Assembly (NCBI GenBank): GCA_040754425.1
Contig: JBFMCR010000029.1
Location: 1 to 29,434 of the forward strand
Source of the DNA: UBA6918 sp040754425
GTDB taxonomy: Bacteria > Pseudomonadota > Gammaproteobacteria > Burkholderiales > Thiobacillaceae
Reading direction: 5' to 3'
DNA length: 29,434 bases
Positions 15,879 to 25,250 of this stretch are shown here, piece after piece (within the stretch, counting starts at the first letter, position 1; each line of letters starts with the position of its first letter). Both the position numbers and the translations under genes were made by a program. Under the pieces are notes generated by a model that worked only from the letters and a program-made list of their open reading frames with translations, ran no database searches and was not told where the DNA came from.

Positions 15879-15973
15879 GCAGGCTCCGTAAAGTCCGATT
15901 ACGTGATCTTAAAGGATAGTTGACCGCAGCCACTCAAAGCAGGCATGCTGGCGTGATGTTGCCTGCCCACATC

Positions 15974-16519
15974 ATGCCCCTTGATCAGGCCGACCTGCTC
16001 AGGCTTGACGCCTTCCTGCATTCGCCTGCCTGCGGCCGCGAGGCCATGAGCCTGTCGCGCGCGCACGGCTTCCTCACCGCTGTGGCCAGCGGCCCGGAAC
16101 AACTGGAGCCGGGCGAATGGCTGCGCCTGATGTTCGACGAACCGGTATTCGAGTCGGGCGATGAGGCCGAGTCCATGCTCGGCCTGGCCATGCGCCTGTA
16201 CCGCGAAATCGAAACCACCCTGGACAGCGTCGACGGCTATCGCCCCGTGCTCGACTTCGTGCGCGATGCCGACGGCATCGCGGTCGATGCCAGCGCCTGG
16301 TGCCTGGGATACTTTTCCGGCATGTCGCTGTGCCGCGAACTGTGGTCCCTGCATGCCGGCGGCGAACTCGGCCAGTTGCTTGCGCCCATCCACGCACTTG
16401 CGCGCTATCGCGGCGCGGCGCGCGACGGCAGGCACCGCCAGTTGTGCGGGCGGCTGCCGTCCTGCGCCGTATCGGTATACCGCTACTGGCGCGAGCAGGA
16501 GGCGCCGCACGCCCTTTGA
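15974..16519 (+). CDS. UPF0149 (YecA/YgfB-type) family protein
   Basis: 181 residues from ATG 15974, beginning MPLDQADLLRLDAFLHSPAC. Family features are the helix-rich start, LSRAHGFLTAVASGPE, EWLRLMFDEPVFESGDEAE, and the WCLGYFSGM segment. There is no C-terminal SEC-C zinc motif, so it is the short form. The function of this family is poorly known (YgfB in Pseudomonas affects transcription regulation). Start choice is uncertain: ATG 15956 and a TTG at 15920 with aaagga upstream are in frame and would add up to 18 non-family residues. Confidence 0.75.
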   Translation: MPLDQADLLRLDAFLHSPACGREAMSLSRAHGFLTAVASGPEQLEPGEWLRLMFDEPVFESGDEAESMLGLAMRLYREIETTLDSVDGYRPVLDFVRDADGIAVDASAWCLGYFSGMSLCRELWSLHAGGELGQLLAPIHALARYRGAARDGRHRQLCGRLPSCAVSVYRYWREQEAPHAL

Positions 16520-16585
16520 TGGAGAATTATTCGTCCGGGCTGGAATTTTTTCGGAACCGCCAGCGTCTTATCCCTGAGTGCCGAA

Positions 16586-16620
16586 TTCGGGAAAATGGCA
16601 GCGCTTCGATATTTCCCGAA
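16586..16620 (+). promoter_or_regulatory. 9-bp inverted repeat upstream of soxY (candidate operator)
   Basis: ttcgggaaa (16586-16594) and tttcccgaa (16612-16620) are perfect inverted copies with a 17-nt gap, ending 45 nt before the soxY ATG. The 26-bp half-site spacing (about 2.5 turns) would suit a dimeric regulator, or it may fold in the leader mRNA. Confidence 0.4.
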
Positions 16621-16665
16621 CCGGCAGTCCAAACCAACCAAGAGACCAAGCAAGAGGTAGACAGC

Positions 16666-17130
16666 ATGAATGCAGTTCGCAGAAGCCTGCTCAGGGGAGC
16701 AGGCAGTGCCGGCGCAATTTCCATCGCGATTGCGGCCGGCTTGTTGAAACCGACACAGGTCATGGCGGCCTGGAACGAATCCGGCTTCGACGCCAAGAGC
16801 GTTGCCGATGCCATGGCCGCCATCGGCGCTGGCGGCGCCGTCAACTCCAAGGAAGTGCTGATCAAGACCCCCGACATCGCCGAAAACGGCGCCGTGGTGC
16901 CGGTGGACGTCGTCACCGATCTGCCCAATGTCGAGTCCATCGCCCTGTTCGGTGAAAAGAACACCTTTCCGCTGGTCGGCCAGTACAACCTGACCGATTT
17001 CGACGGTCTGCTTACCACCCGCATCAAGCTGGGCACGACCTCCAACGTGCGCGCCGTGGTCAAGGCGGGCGGCAAGTACTACACCGCCACCAAGGAAGTG
17101 AAAGTCACCCTCGGCGGCTGCGGCGGTTGA
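16666..17130 (+). CDS. soxY: Thiosulfate-oxidation carrier protein SoxY
   Basis: 154 residues; gaggtagacagc precedes the ATG. A twin-arginine signal (RRSLLRGAGSAGAISIAIAA) exports the folded protein. The mature domain has KEVLIKTPDIAENGAVVPVD and the SoxY-type PNVESIALFGEKNTFPLVGQ stretch, and ends in the swinging arm VTLGGCGG: the Cys in the GGCGG tail is where sulfur intermediates are covalently bound. With SoxZ it forms the carrier on which thiosulfate or other sulfur is oxidised in the periplasm by SoxXA, SoxB and sometimes SoxCD. Those partners are absent from this window. It sits 26 nt before soxZ, so they form an operon. Confidence 0.97.
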   Translation: MNAVRRSLLRGAGSAGAISIAIAAGLLKPTQVMAAWNESGFDAKSVADAMAAIGAGGAVNSKEVLIKTPDIAENGAVVPVDVVTDLPNVESIALFGEKNTFPLVGQYNLTDFDGLLTTRIKLGTTSNVRAVVKAGGKYYTATKEVKVTLGGCGG

Positions 17131-17156
17131 GCGGATATCGGATTCAGGAGAGAAAA

Positions 17157-17468
17157 ATGGCAATTCCCATGAAAATTCGCGCCCTTTCCAAGGGCGACGG
17201 CGGCGAGATCAAGGTGCTCATCAGCCACCCCTCGGAAAACGGCATGCGCAAGGACAAAGGTGGCAAGCTGGTTCCCGCCAACTTCATCAAGTTCGCTTCG
17301 GTGACGGTCAACGGCAAGACCGTGCTGGACGGACTGTGGGGCCCCGGCGTGTCCAAGGACCCCTATCTCGGCTTCAAGGTCAAGGGCATGAAGGCCGGCG
17401 ACAAGGTCGTGGTCAACGTCGAAAGCAATACCGGCGCGAAAGACAGCATCGAAACCACGGTAGGTTGA
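17157..17468 (+). CDS. soxZ: Thiosulfate-oxidation carrier partner SoxZ
   Basis: 103 residues; aggagagaaaa precedes the ATG. It shows the SoxZ pattern: MKIRALSKGDGGEIKVLISH, HPSENGMRKDKGGKLVPANF, and the Ig-like strand GLWGPGVSKDPYLGFKVKGM ending KDSIETTVG. SoxZ has no signal peptide and is exported with SoxY as a complex through Tat. The 26-nt spacing after soxY and matching codon usage indicate cotranscription. No sox gene follows; the next 229 nt hold no recognisable gene. Confidence 0.97.
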   Translation: MAIPMKIRALSKGDGGEIKVLISHPSENGMRKDKGGKLVPANFIKFASVTVNGKTVLDGLWGPGVSKDPYLGFKVKGMKAGDKVVVNVESNTGAKDSIETTVG

Positions 17469-17697
17469 CGAGGCCTGCGCCCGCCTTGGCGGTGCTTCAA
17501 CTCGGTTCCGGGTTTTCCAGCGGCGGTGCCGACGTTTCCGGTGTGCGGCAGGGCGTGGCGAAGGGCAGGTTCTCGGGAGACCGGGGCGAATCGAATCGGA
17601 TGAACCCGGAACTGGCAACGTCGACATGCAATCCTCCTCCAAGGCTTGATGCTGCGAGCTTCAGGTCTGGTGCCGGTCGGCGCTGCCGGTTGTAGTA

Positions 17698-18141
17698 TTA
17701 TTCCTCGGCGTGCAGGCTAGCGAGCCCGGTTACCGTATCACCGCTGGCGACATGGTTTCTGCCGAACCAGCCGCGGTTCATTTCCAGGGCATACTGCGCG
17801 GGTGCGACGGAGCAATGGCGGTCGAGCGTATACGGCTGCATGTCGGCGATGTTGAGGATGCGCCCCGAAGCGTCGATGAAGGCCACCGACAGCGGCAGCG
17901 GCGTGTCTTTCATCCACATGCACAGCCTGCCGCCGGCGGGATGCACGAACACCATGCCGCGGTTATCCGGCAGCGAATTGCGGTGCATCAGCCCCGCGCT
18001 GCGCGCTGCCTGCGTATTCGCCACCTCTGCCGTGATGTGTACGTTGCCGACGCCGAGTTCGACCAGCGCAAGCGGCTCCCGCGCCGGAACGGGGCCGGCC
18101 GGCAGCAGACAGAACAGCGGGATCAGGGCGGCAGTTTTCAC
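17698..18141 (-). CDS. DUF192 family secreted protein
   Basis: 147 residues with signal peptide MKTAALIPLFCLLPAGPVPA. Family motifs: QAARSAGLMHRNSLPDNRGM, FVHPAGGRLCMWMKDTPLPL, SVAFIDASGRILNI, DMQPYTLDRH and YALEMNRGWF. The CMWMKDT core is the DUF192 hallmark. The biochemical role is unknown; homologs are small beta-rich exported proteins. It is divergent from the SDR gene, with 86 bp between starts. Confidence 0.9.
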   Translation of the reverse strand: MKTAALIPLFCLLPAGPVPAREPLALVELGVGNVHITAEVANTQAARSAGLMHRNSLPDNRGMVFVHPAGGRLCMWMKDTPLPLSVAFIDASGRILNIADMQPYTLDRHCSVAPAQYALEMNRGWFGRNHVASGDTVTGLASLHAEE

Positions 18142-18227
18142 GGCGAAAAATCCTCGGCCATTGGGCTAGCCTGCGGCCGGTTTTTTGCGAAAATCGTCCG
18201 CATCGCATCACCAGGCAAGAGGCCAGC

Positions 18228-18906
18228 ATGCCCAGCGTACTCGTGACCGGATCCAGTCGTGGCATCGGTCTGGAGTGGTGCCGCCAGTATGCCGACGCAG
18301 GCTGGCGCGTGCACGCTACCTGCCGCCATCCCGAGGCGGCCAACGAGCTTACCGCCCTCGCCCAGATCAGGCCGCAACTTGGCATCCACCGCGTCGACGT
18401 CACAGAGCCAGAGTCGATCGAGGCCATGCGTGCGGAACTGGCGTACGAGCCCCTCGACGTGCTGATCAACAATGCAGGCGCGTATTTCGAAATACACGCG
18501 CCCCGATGCGCTCGACTATCCGGTGTGGCTGCAGACCTTCGACGTCAACACCCTCGGCCCCATGCGCATGGCCGAGGCATTGGCGGAACCGCTGGCGCGC
18601 AGCCAGCGCCGCCTCATCGTCAACATGAGCAGCCACATGGGCTCCATCGCCGAGATCGAGGCGCCGGGCGACTATTACCACCGCTCCAGCAAGGCCGCGC
18701 TCAATGCCGCCATGAAAGGACTGTCGGCCGCGCTCAAGCCGCGCGGCGTCGGCGTGCTGCTGCTGCATCCGGGCTGGGTGCAGACGCGCATGGGCGGTCC
18801 CGGTGCGACCGACAGCGTGGCCGGCATGCGCTTGCCGGTGGAAAAATTCACCCCCGCCGGATCCGGCCGCTTCTTTCGCCACGACGGCAGCGAAATCCCC
18901 TGGTAA
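18228..18906 (+). pseudogene. Short-chain dehydrogenase/reductase with a frameshift
   Basis: The first 88 codons encode MPSVLVTGSSRGIGLEWCRQ (the Rossmann TGxxxGIG cofactor motif), later LDVLINNAGAYFE (NNAG motif). Near 18490 the homology jumps to the +1 frame: DALDYPVWLQTFDVNTLGPM, LIVNMSSHMGSI, SKAALNAAMKGLS, LLHPGWVQTRMGG, ending at TGA 18906. Together they make one SDR of about 225 residues with one extra base (or two missing). The catalytic motif is also odd: DYYHRSSKAAL gives Y-x4-K rather than Y-x3-K, with His where the catalytic Tyr normally stands. The shift lies inside a palindrome, so a sequencing or assembly error is as likely as a real mutation. If intact, an NAD(P)-dependent oxidoreductase of unknown substrate. 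Confidence 0.8.
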
Positions 18907-18949
18907 CAAGGGCCTGGCGCTGCTGTCGCCGTTTTCGCGTAATGCGCGT

Positions 18950-19408
18950 TCAGTTCATCACTTTCCAGCTGCCGTCGGCCTGGCGGCAGGCGGTGCCGTA
19001 TACCTTCTCGCGCTTGCCGCCGATGATGGCCTCGGTGGTGAACTCGCGGCAGGGACCGCTCGCCGTTTCGTACGTGCGCGTCGGCGTAACCGAATACTGC
19101 ACGCCGGTATCGGGGTTGTGCCAGGTGTTGGGCACGCCGGTGCGCACGCCTTCCAGCGTTTCCGCCACCTTGCGACGGTCGTTGTCGTCCATGGTCCGGC
19201 CGATCGAGCCGCCGATGGCGGCACCCGCCAGCGTGCCGGCGATGATGGCTGCGGTGCGGCCGTGGCCCTTGCCCACCTGCGAGCCCAGCACGCCGCCCAG
19301 CACGCCGCCGATGACGGTGCCGGCCTGCTCGTTGGGACCTTCGGTGGCGCAGCCTGCCAGCGCCAGTGCCGCGACCAGGGGAAAAATGAGAAAGCCCTGC
19401 TTGTTCAT
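18950..19408 (-). CDS. Glycine-zipper outer-membrane lipoprotein (17-kDa antigen-like)
   Basis: 152 residues. Lipoprotein signal MNKQGFLIFPLVAALALAGC with LAGC lipobox; lipidated Cys at 20. A glycine-zipper membrane hairpin follows (GTVIGGVLGGVLGSQVGKGH, then AAIIAGTLAGAAIGGSIGRT), and a C-terminal domain with YSVTPTRTY, CREFTTEAIIGGKREKVYGT and ACRQADGSWKV as in rickettsial 17-kDa surface antigen homologs. It is likely anchored in the outer membrane and tied to envelope stress or integrity; the exact role is unknown. Confidence 0.88.
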   Translation of the reverse strand: MNKQGFLIFPLVAALALAGCATEGPNEQAGTVIGGVLGGVLGSQVGKGHGRTAAIIAGTLAGAAIGGSIGRTMDDNDRRKVAETLEGVRTGVPNTWHNPDTGVQYSVTPTRTYETASGPCREFTTEAIIGGKREKVYGTACRQADGSWKVMN

Positions 19409-19478
19409 GGTTGATGCTCCTTAGCACGTGAGAATCATTGTTTTATAGCACCGCATCCGCTGCGGCGCGCCGGCGGGC

Positions 19479-19511
19479 AAAAAGGGACGGGCGGTCACCC
19501 GCCCGTCCCTT
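19479..19511 (-). terminator. Rho-independent terminator of the Spy-like gene
   Basis: A perfect 13-bp stem (19482-19494 with 19499-19511), 4-nt loop, followed on the minus strand by five Ts (19483-19479). It begins 8 nt after the stop of the Spy-like gene. Confidence 0.88.
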
Positions 19512-19518
19512 GACCGCC

Positions 19519-20019
19519 TCAGGCGTCGCGGCCTGGATGATGGCCGCGGTGCGCGCGATGGGGCATGGCTTCGGCATCAAACACTTTCTGCTGCTCGGGC
19601 GTGAGCTGGCTGTAGAAAGTCTTGATCGCTTCGGCGCGCGCCGACATCTGCGCCCGGCGGTCTGCGGCCAGGGCCTCCATGCGCTCGATGCGTTCGGGCG
19701 TGCTCAGGCCGTCCAGTTCGGCGCGCAGGGCCTGGCGGTTCATGCCCTGGTGACCCATGGGCTGCATCGAGGACGCGAACGCGCTCCAGGCGGCTTCCTG
19801 CCCGGGCGCGAGCTTGAGCTTTTCCTTCAGCGCCGCCATGCGCTGCTCATGGAAGGCCTGTCGCGACTGGGCTTTCTGCGCGATGCCTGCTTCGCAGCGC
19901 GGCTTGCCCTCTGCGCCGCCGGCCGGCAGCGCGTGGGCCGTCGCCGCAAGAATGCCGCCGCCCGCGAGCAGGGCGCCCAGCAGTATCGGCGTGGAAAATG
20001 AAGATTTGAGCGATTTCAT
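19519..20019 (-). CDS. Spy/CpxP-like periplasmic chaperone (LTXXQ motif)
   Basis: 166 residues; aaaggagatcatc precedes the ATG. A signal peptide (to about residue 30, ATAHA) is followed by an all-helical domain: RQAFHEQRMAALKEKLKLAP, GQEAAWSAFASSMQPMG and the LTXXQ motif LTPEQQKVFDAEAM. The C-terminus is His-rich (PHRAHRGHHPGRDA), which may bind metal. Spy/CpxP proteins are cradle-shaped chaperones and sensors of envelope stress. An RstA-like box about 105 nt upstream and a strong terminator downstream make it a single-gene transcription unit. Confidence 0.87.
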   Translation of the reverse strand: MKSLKSSFSTPILLGALLAGGGILAATAHALPAGGAEGKPRCEAGIAQKAQSRQAFHEQRMAALKEKLKLAPGQEAAWSAFASSMQPMGHQGMNRQALRAELDGLSTPERIERMEALAADRRAQMSARAEAIKTFYSQLTPEQQKVFDAEAMPHRAHRGHHPGRDA

Positions 20020-20124
20020 GATGATCTCCTTTCAGAAACATGTGGCAGCCGGCTGAAGTGGTGCCGGCATGCCATGCATTCTGGTCGGCAGATGTATCCG
20101 CCGCGTTGCCGGCACGGACGAAAA

Positions 20125-20138
20125 TGTAACGATTTGTA
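20125..20138 (-). promoter_or_regulatory. RstA-like operator upstream of the Spy-like gene
   Basis: On the minus strand this reads tacaaatcgttaca, matching the described RstA box TACATNTNGTTACA at all but one fixed position. It lies 106 nt before the Spy-like ATG and 10 nt after the stop of the cytochrome gene. OmpR/RstA-family regulators often control Spy-like genes; no such regulator gene is in this window. Confidence 0.4.
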
Positions 20139-20147
20139 TCGCACCGT

Positions 20148-20522
20148 TCAGTGCAGCCCGGATTGCCGTTCGAAACCGTAAAACCGCGTACCCAGGTAAC
20201 GCGTGACTTCCTCGATTTCTTCCTTGCCCCAAGGCAGCTGGGCATTGGTCGCCCAGCGCGCCACCGTCTCGCGCAGGGCGGACAGCGTTTTCACCTGCGG
20301 GCGGCTGCGGATTCTGTCCACGCTTTCGTGGCAGCCCATGCAGTGGTTCTCGTACAACTGCTGGCCCCGCGACGGCGCAGGCAGGGGCGCTTTTGCCTTC
20401 GGGGTGCCGTCGCGCTCGACTTCGCCATCCGGGATCGGCGGGGGCGGCGGGGCGTCTACCAGCTTTGCCGCCGGCACGGGCAGCGACAGCATGAGACAGG
20501 CGGCAAGAACGGCGGATCGCAT
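20148..20522 (-). CDS. Periplasmic monoheme cytochrome c
   Basis: 124 residues with a signal peptide (MRSAVLAACLMLSLPVPAA), a Pro-rich linker (DAPPPPPIPDG), then the heme c site ENHCMGCHES. After the heme motif come VKTLSALRETVARWATNAQL, PWGKEEIEEVTRYLGTRFYG. No Met follows the CxxCH, so the usual His-Met ligation is impossible; His at the last residue is the only other candidate. Conserved Trp-x(n)-Trp and the terminal Y-L-x-x-R-F/Y-Y-x-F recall a small family found in betaproteobacteria whose partner is unknown to me. It lies 14 nt after psd on the same strand, so it is probably cotranscribed with it. Confidence 0.88.
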   Translation of the reverse strand: MRSAVLAACLMLSLPVPAAKLVDAPPPPPIPDGEVERDGTPKAKAPLPAPSRGQQLYENHCMGCHESVDRIRSRPQVKTLSALRETVARWATNAQLPWGKEEIEEVTRYLGTRFYGFERQSGLH

Positions 20523-20536
20523 GCTCGAACTTTAGC

Positions 20537-21445
20537 CTATTCTGCGCCGCCTGCCCGGGGTGCAAGCCAGCGGCCCAGCAACTGGCCCATTTTCACCGGC
20601 TGCCCGGAGCGCACGGCGGCGTCCAGCTGCATGGCATTTTTCGCAAACAGCACGATCACCGTCGAACCCATGTTGAAGCGCCCCATCTCCTCGCCGCGCG
20701 CGAGTGCGACATGGCTGGCGGGCTCGTCGTAGTCCGCGTATTTCACGCCCGCGTGGCGATGCGGCCTGTTCGTCTCGTGCAGGTTGATCCAGGCCGGCGG
20801 CTTGCCCCACACCGTTTCCATGCTGCCCACGAACAGCGCGCCCACCAGGATCACGGCCATGGGGCCGTGCGCCGTGTCGAACATGCAGACCATGCGCTCG
20901 TTGCGCGCGAACAGTTCCGGCACCCGGCGGACGGCGGCTGCGTTCACGCTGAACAGACGTCCCGGTACGTACAACATGCGGCGCAGGCGCCCGGCTTCGG
21001 GCATGTGGACACGGTGGTAGTCGCGTGGCGAAAGATAAATGGTGGCGAAGCTGCCGTCGGCGAATTCGGCTGCCAGGCCGACATCGCCGCCCAGCAGCGC
21101 TTCCAGCGTGTATGCGTGGCCCTTGGCCTGAAAGATGCGGTCGTGCTCGATGCGGCCGGCCTGGCTCACCGTCCCGTCCACCGGACAGGCGATTTCGTCC
21201 TCGCCGGCGACGACGGGGCGTGCGCCGGGCTTGAGCGCGCGCGTGAAAAAGCTGTTGAAGCTGGGATAGGCCGCAGGCGAGGGTTCCGCCAGCTCGTCAA
21301 GGCGGATGCCGTAGCGGCGCACGAAGACGGAAATCATCCAGTTCTTCACCGGCGCAATTTCGACGCGGGTCAGCAGCATCACGAGGCGGGAGAGGAAGTG
21401 ATGCGGCAGCGGGTACTGCAGCAGCACGAACAGGCGGTCTTTCAT
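20537..21445 (-). CDS. psd: Phosphatidylserine decarboxylase
   Basis: 302 residues from ATG 21445 (MKDRLFVLLQYPLPHHFLSR). Conserved blocks: FNSFFTRALKPGARPV, CPVDGTVSQAGRI with the charge-relay Asp, SPRDYHRVHMP with the His, and the self-cleavage site FNMGSTVIVLF, Gly260-Ser261 (MGST where many homologs have LGST). Autocatalytic cleavage before that Ser makes the alpha subunit with its pyruvoyl group. The enzyme converts phosphatidylserine to phosphatidylethanolamine at the inner membrane. Length and motifs are those of the membrane-bound type I enzyme. The cytochrome c gene follows after 14 nt. The frame is open much further upstream but without family similarity. Confidence 0.96.
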   Translation of the reverse strand: MKDRLFVLLQYPLPHHFLSRLVMLLTRVEIAPVKNWMISVFVRRYGIRLDELAEPSPAAYPSFNSFFTRALKPGARPVVAGEDEIACPVDGTVSQAGRIEHDRIFQAKGHAYTLEALLGGDVGLAAEFADGSFATIYLSPRDYHRVHMPEAGRLRRMLYVPGRLFSVNAAAVRRVPELFARNERMVCMFDTAHGPMAVILVGALFVGSMETVWGKPPAWINLHETNRPHRHAGVKYADYDEPASHVALARGEEMGRFNMGSTVIVLFAKNAMQLDAAVRSGQPVKMGQLLGRWLAPRAGGAE

Positions 21446-21525
21446 GCAGAATCTTTCGCGGGCAGTTCGGCAGTTTAACCAATCGCACCCGATTGCGCGA
21501 GCCACTGCCACCCGACTAGTAAGTA

Positions 21526-21554
21526 TTGCGATGACGGCCGCAAACGGGTATGAT
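21526..21554 (+). promoter_or_regulatory. Strong sigma70-type promoter upstream of the winged-helix gene
   Basis: TTGCGA (21526-21531) and TATGAT (21549-21554), spacing 17 bp. The predicted start is near 21561, about 115 nt before the ATG at 21676. Confidence 0.6.
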
Positions 21555-21569
21555 CCATCAACCCAAACC

Positions 21570-21600
21570 AAGGCCGCCCGAGCAGGCGGCCTTTCGTTTT
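21570..21600 (+). terminator. Terminator-like hairpin in the leader of the winged-helix gene
   Basis: aaggccgcc (21570-21578) pairs perfectly with ggcggcctt (21585-21593), 6-nt loop, followed by the T-rich tcgttttctt. It lies only about 10 nt after the predicted start of the promoter at 21526, and about 80 nt before the gene. It may be an attenuator, or a 5' protective stem. Confidence 0.55.
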
Positions 21601-21675
21601 CTTCGGGCCTTTGCCGGGCCAACCGGGTATCGTCCGCCAAGGACTCTCCTTTTACATCATCCAGGAGGTAACGAG

Positions 21676-21936
21676 ATGCATACCGCAACCATCATCCAGT
21701 GCCTGAAAAAACATGGCCAGTTGCTTGACTCCGAGATTGCCGCCGAAACCGGCATTCCGCTCGCCAAGGTACGCGGCTCGTTGTCCGGCCTGTCGGAGCG
21801 GGGCGAGATTTCCCATTGCAGCATCACCCGCTACCACAAGGGCAAGGCCGTCGAGGGCTTCCTCTGCCGCATCGCCGGCTATGTGCCCCCGCCTGCCGTG
21901 GGCAGGAAGCCGGCGGCCAAGAGCAGGCAAGACTGA
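21676..21936 (+). CDS. Small winged-helix DNA-binding protein
   Basis: 86 residues; ccaggaggtaacgag precedes the ATG. The N-terminal 50 residues form a winged-helix-type HTH: TIIQCLKKHGQLLDSEIAAE, then GIPLAKVRGSLSGLSERGEI, the wing SHCSITRYHKGKAVEGFLCR. The tail GYVPPPAVGRKPAAKSRQD is basic. I recall similar small regulators in betaproteobacteria, sometimes labelled FaeA-like, but no target is known to me. The gene stands alone between a promoter-hairpin leader and a strong terminator, which suggests a highly expressed monocistronic unit. Confidence 0.8.
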   Translation: MHTATIIQCLKKHGQLLDSEIAAETGIPLAKVRGSLSGLSERGEISHCSITRYHKGKAVEGFLCRIAGYVPPPAVGRKPAAKSRQD

Positions 21937-21969
21937 CGCGGGCACACAGCGCGCCCGCGGCGGAAAAAA

Positions 21970-21994
21970 GGTCGGCCGAGCCGGCCTTTTTTTT
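21970..21994 (+). terminator. Rho-independent terminator
   Basis: ggtcggc (21970-21976) pairs with gccggcc (21980-21986, one G-U), 3-nt loop, followed by eight Ts. The A-run on the left side (21964-21969) makes it usable on the minus strand too, so it may also serve the convergent cysteine-cluster gene. Confidence 0.88.
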
Positions 21995-22016
21995 GATTCG
22001 GCTGCCGCGGTACTTT

Positions 22017-22397
22017 TCAGGCCGCGTATGGCCAGGGCGTTTCCGGGTGCAGCGGATTGCCCTGTGTCGGCTTCAGCGGCGGCAGGCTGTGCGCCGCGCG
22101 TGCGCGGCTGCATTTCTCGTCCGGCTGGCCGGCCGCATCCCAGGGCTCCAGCTCGCGGCAGGGGCTGGGCCGCTGCAGGTAGATGCCGCAACTCACCGAT
22201 TCGCCCACCATTCCTTCCAGGGCGATGCAGCGCGCAGGCGAGCATTGCGTGCCGCGCATAACCACGCGCTGGGCATTGAGCGGCTCGACGAGATCGGGCG
22301 GCACGCAGCCGCCAAGAAAAGGCTCGGCCTCGCTCCAGTAGAACGAAACGCGAAAGAAGGCGCAGCAGGCGCCGCATCGCAGGCAAGGATTGCTCAT
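22017..22397 (-). CDS. YkgJ-type cysteine-cluster protein
   Basis: 126 residues from ATG 22397 (MSNPCLRCGACCAFFRVSFY). The family signature is the N-terminal CxxCGxCC, then CSPARCIAL, SCGIYLQRPSPCREL and a final Cys (KCSR), which together bind a metal or Fe-S cluster in the putative zinc/iron-chelating family (UPF0153). The role is unknown. The C-terminal 25 residues are not conserved in my memory. The start was chosen at MSNPC because the upstream residues (back to 22445) are not family-like; no strong ribosome site is visible. Confidence 0.83.
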   Translation of the reverse strand: MSNPCLRCGACCAFFRVSFYWSEAEPFLGGCVPPDLVEPLNAQRVVMRGTQCSPARCIALEGMVGESVSCGIYLQRPSPCRELEPWDAAGQPDEKCSRARAAHSLPPLKPTQGNPLHPETPWPYAA

Positions 22398-22621
22398 GGC
22401 AGGCCAGGAACAAGGGCTGAAAACCCGGGCTACAAGTAACGACAACCAAATAACGGCGCGCGGATTTTAGAGAGAAGGCGGGAGAAAGAAAAGAGGCCGC
22501 CGCCGCAGAATCTCATGACGGTTCGCAGCCTCGATTCCTTGGCATAATACGGCCCGCGTAATTAATCACATCGCGGCCTCGTTGCACCCGGGCCGCTTCA
22601 TTCCGCAGTAGGTTTTCAAGC

Positions 22622-24961
<2,340 letters not shown>

Positions 24962-25191
24962 CCGCGCTGTTGGCAAAAAACGATCCGGCGCCCCCTGGAT
25001 TACCTCGGCCTGCTGAACAGCTCGCCCTGTCGATCAATGACGGCCAGGTTGTCGTGCTGTCCTGTTCGAGGATGAGTTTTCGCCGAAATCCGCGAATGCG
25101 ACATTCTGACGCGCGACAATTTGCCTGATTCCGGTCGGCGTGATCCCTATATAAAGTTCGCCTGCTTCCATACGGTACCCCCGTGTGTTTC

Positions 25192-25217
25192 GCGCCCCTT
25201 CGCGGGGCGCAATTTTT
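25192..25217 (+). terminator. Terminator-like hairpin before the CydA-like gene
   Basis: gcgcccc (25192-25198) pairs with ggggcgc (25204-25210), 5-nt loop, followed by aattttt. It is 34 nt before the start at 25251, so it either ends transcription arriving from tex 230 nt upstream or acts as a leader attenuator. The palindrome tgcaagcttgca follows at 25227-25238. Confidence 0.6.
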
Positions 25218-25250
25218 ATCGAACTGTGCAAGCTTGCAATAGGAGCGCCA

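Noticed and set aside
17079..17627. Minus-strand frame behind a strong ggaggagg site at 17627
   Set aside because: Apart from the ribosome-like site, the peptide is low-complexity Arg/Pro and most of it is antisense to soxZ; no family features.
25034..25171. 45-codon minus-strand frame between tex and the CydA-like gene
   Set aside because: Weak ribosome site, no recognisable similarity; chance frame in a 289-bp gap is as likely.
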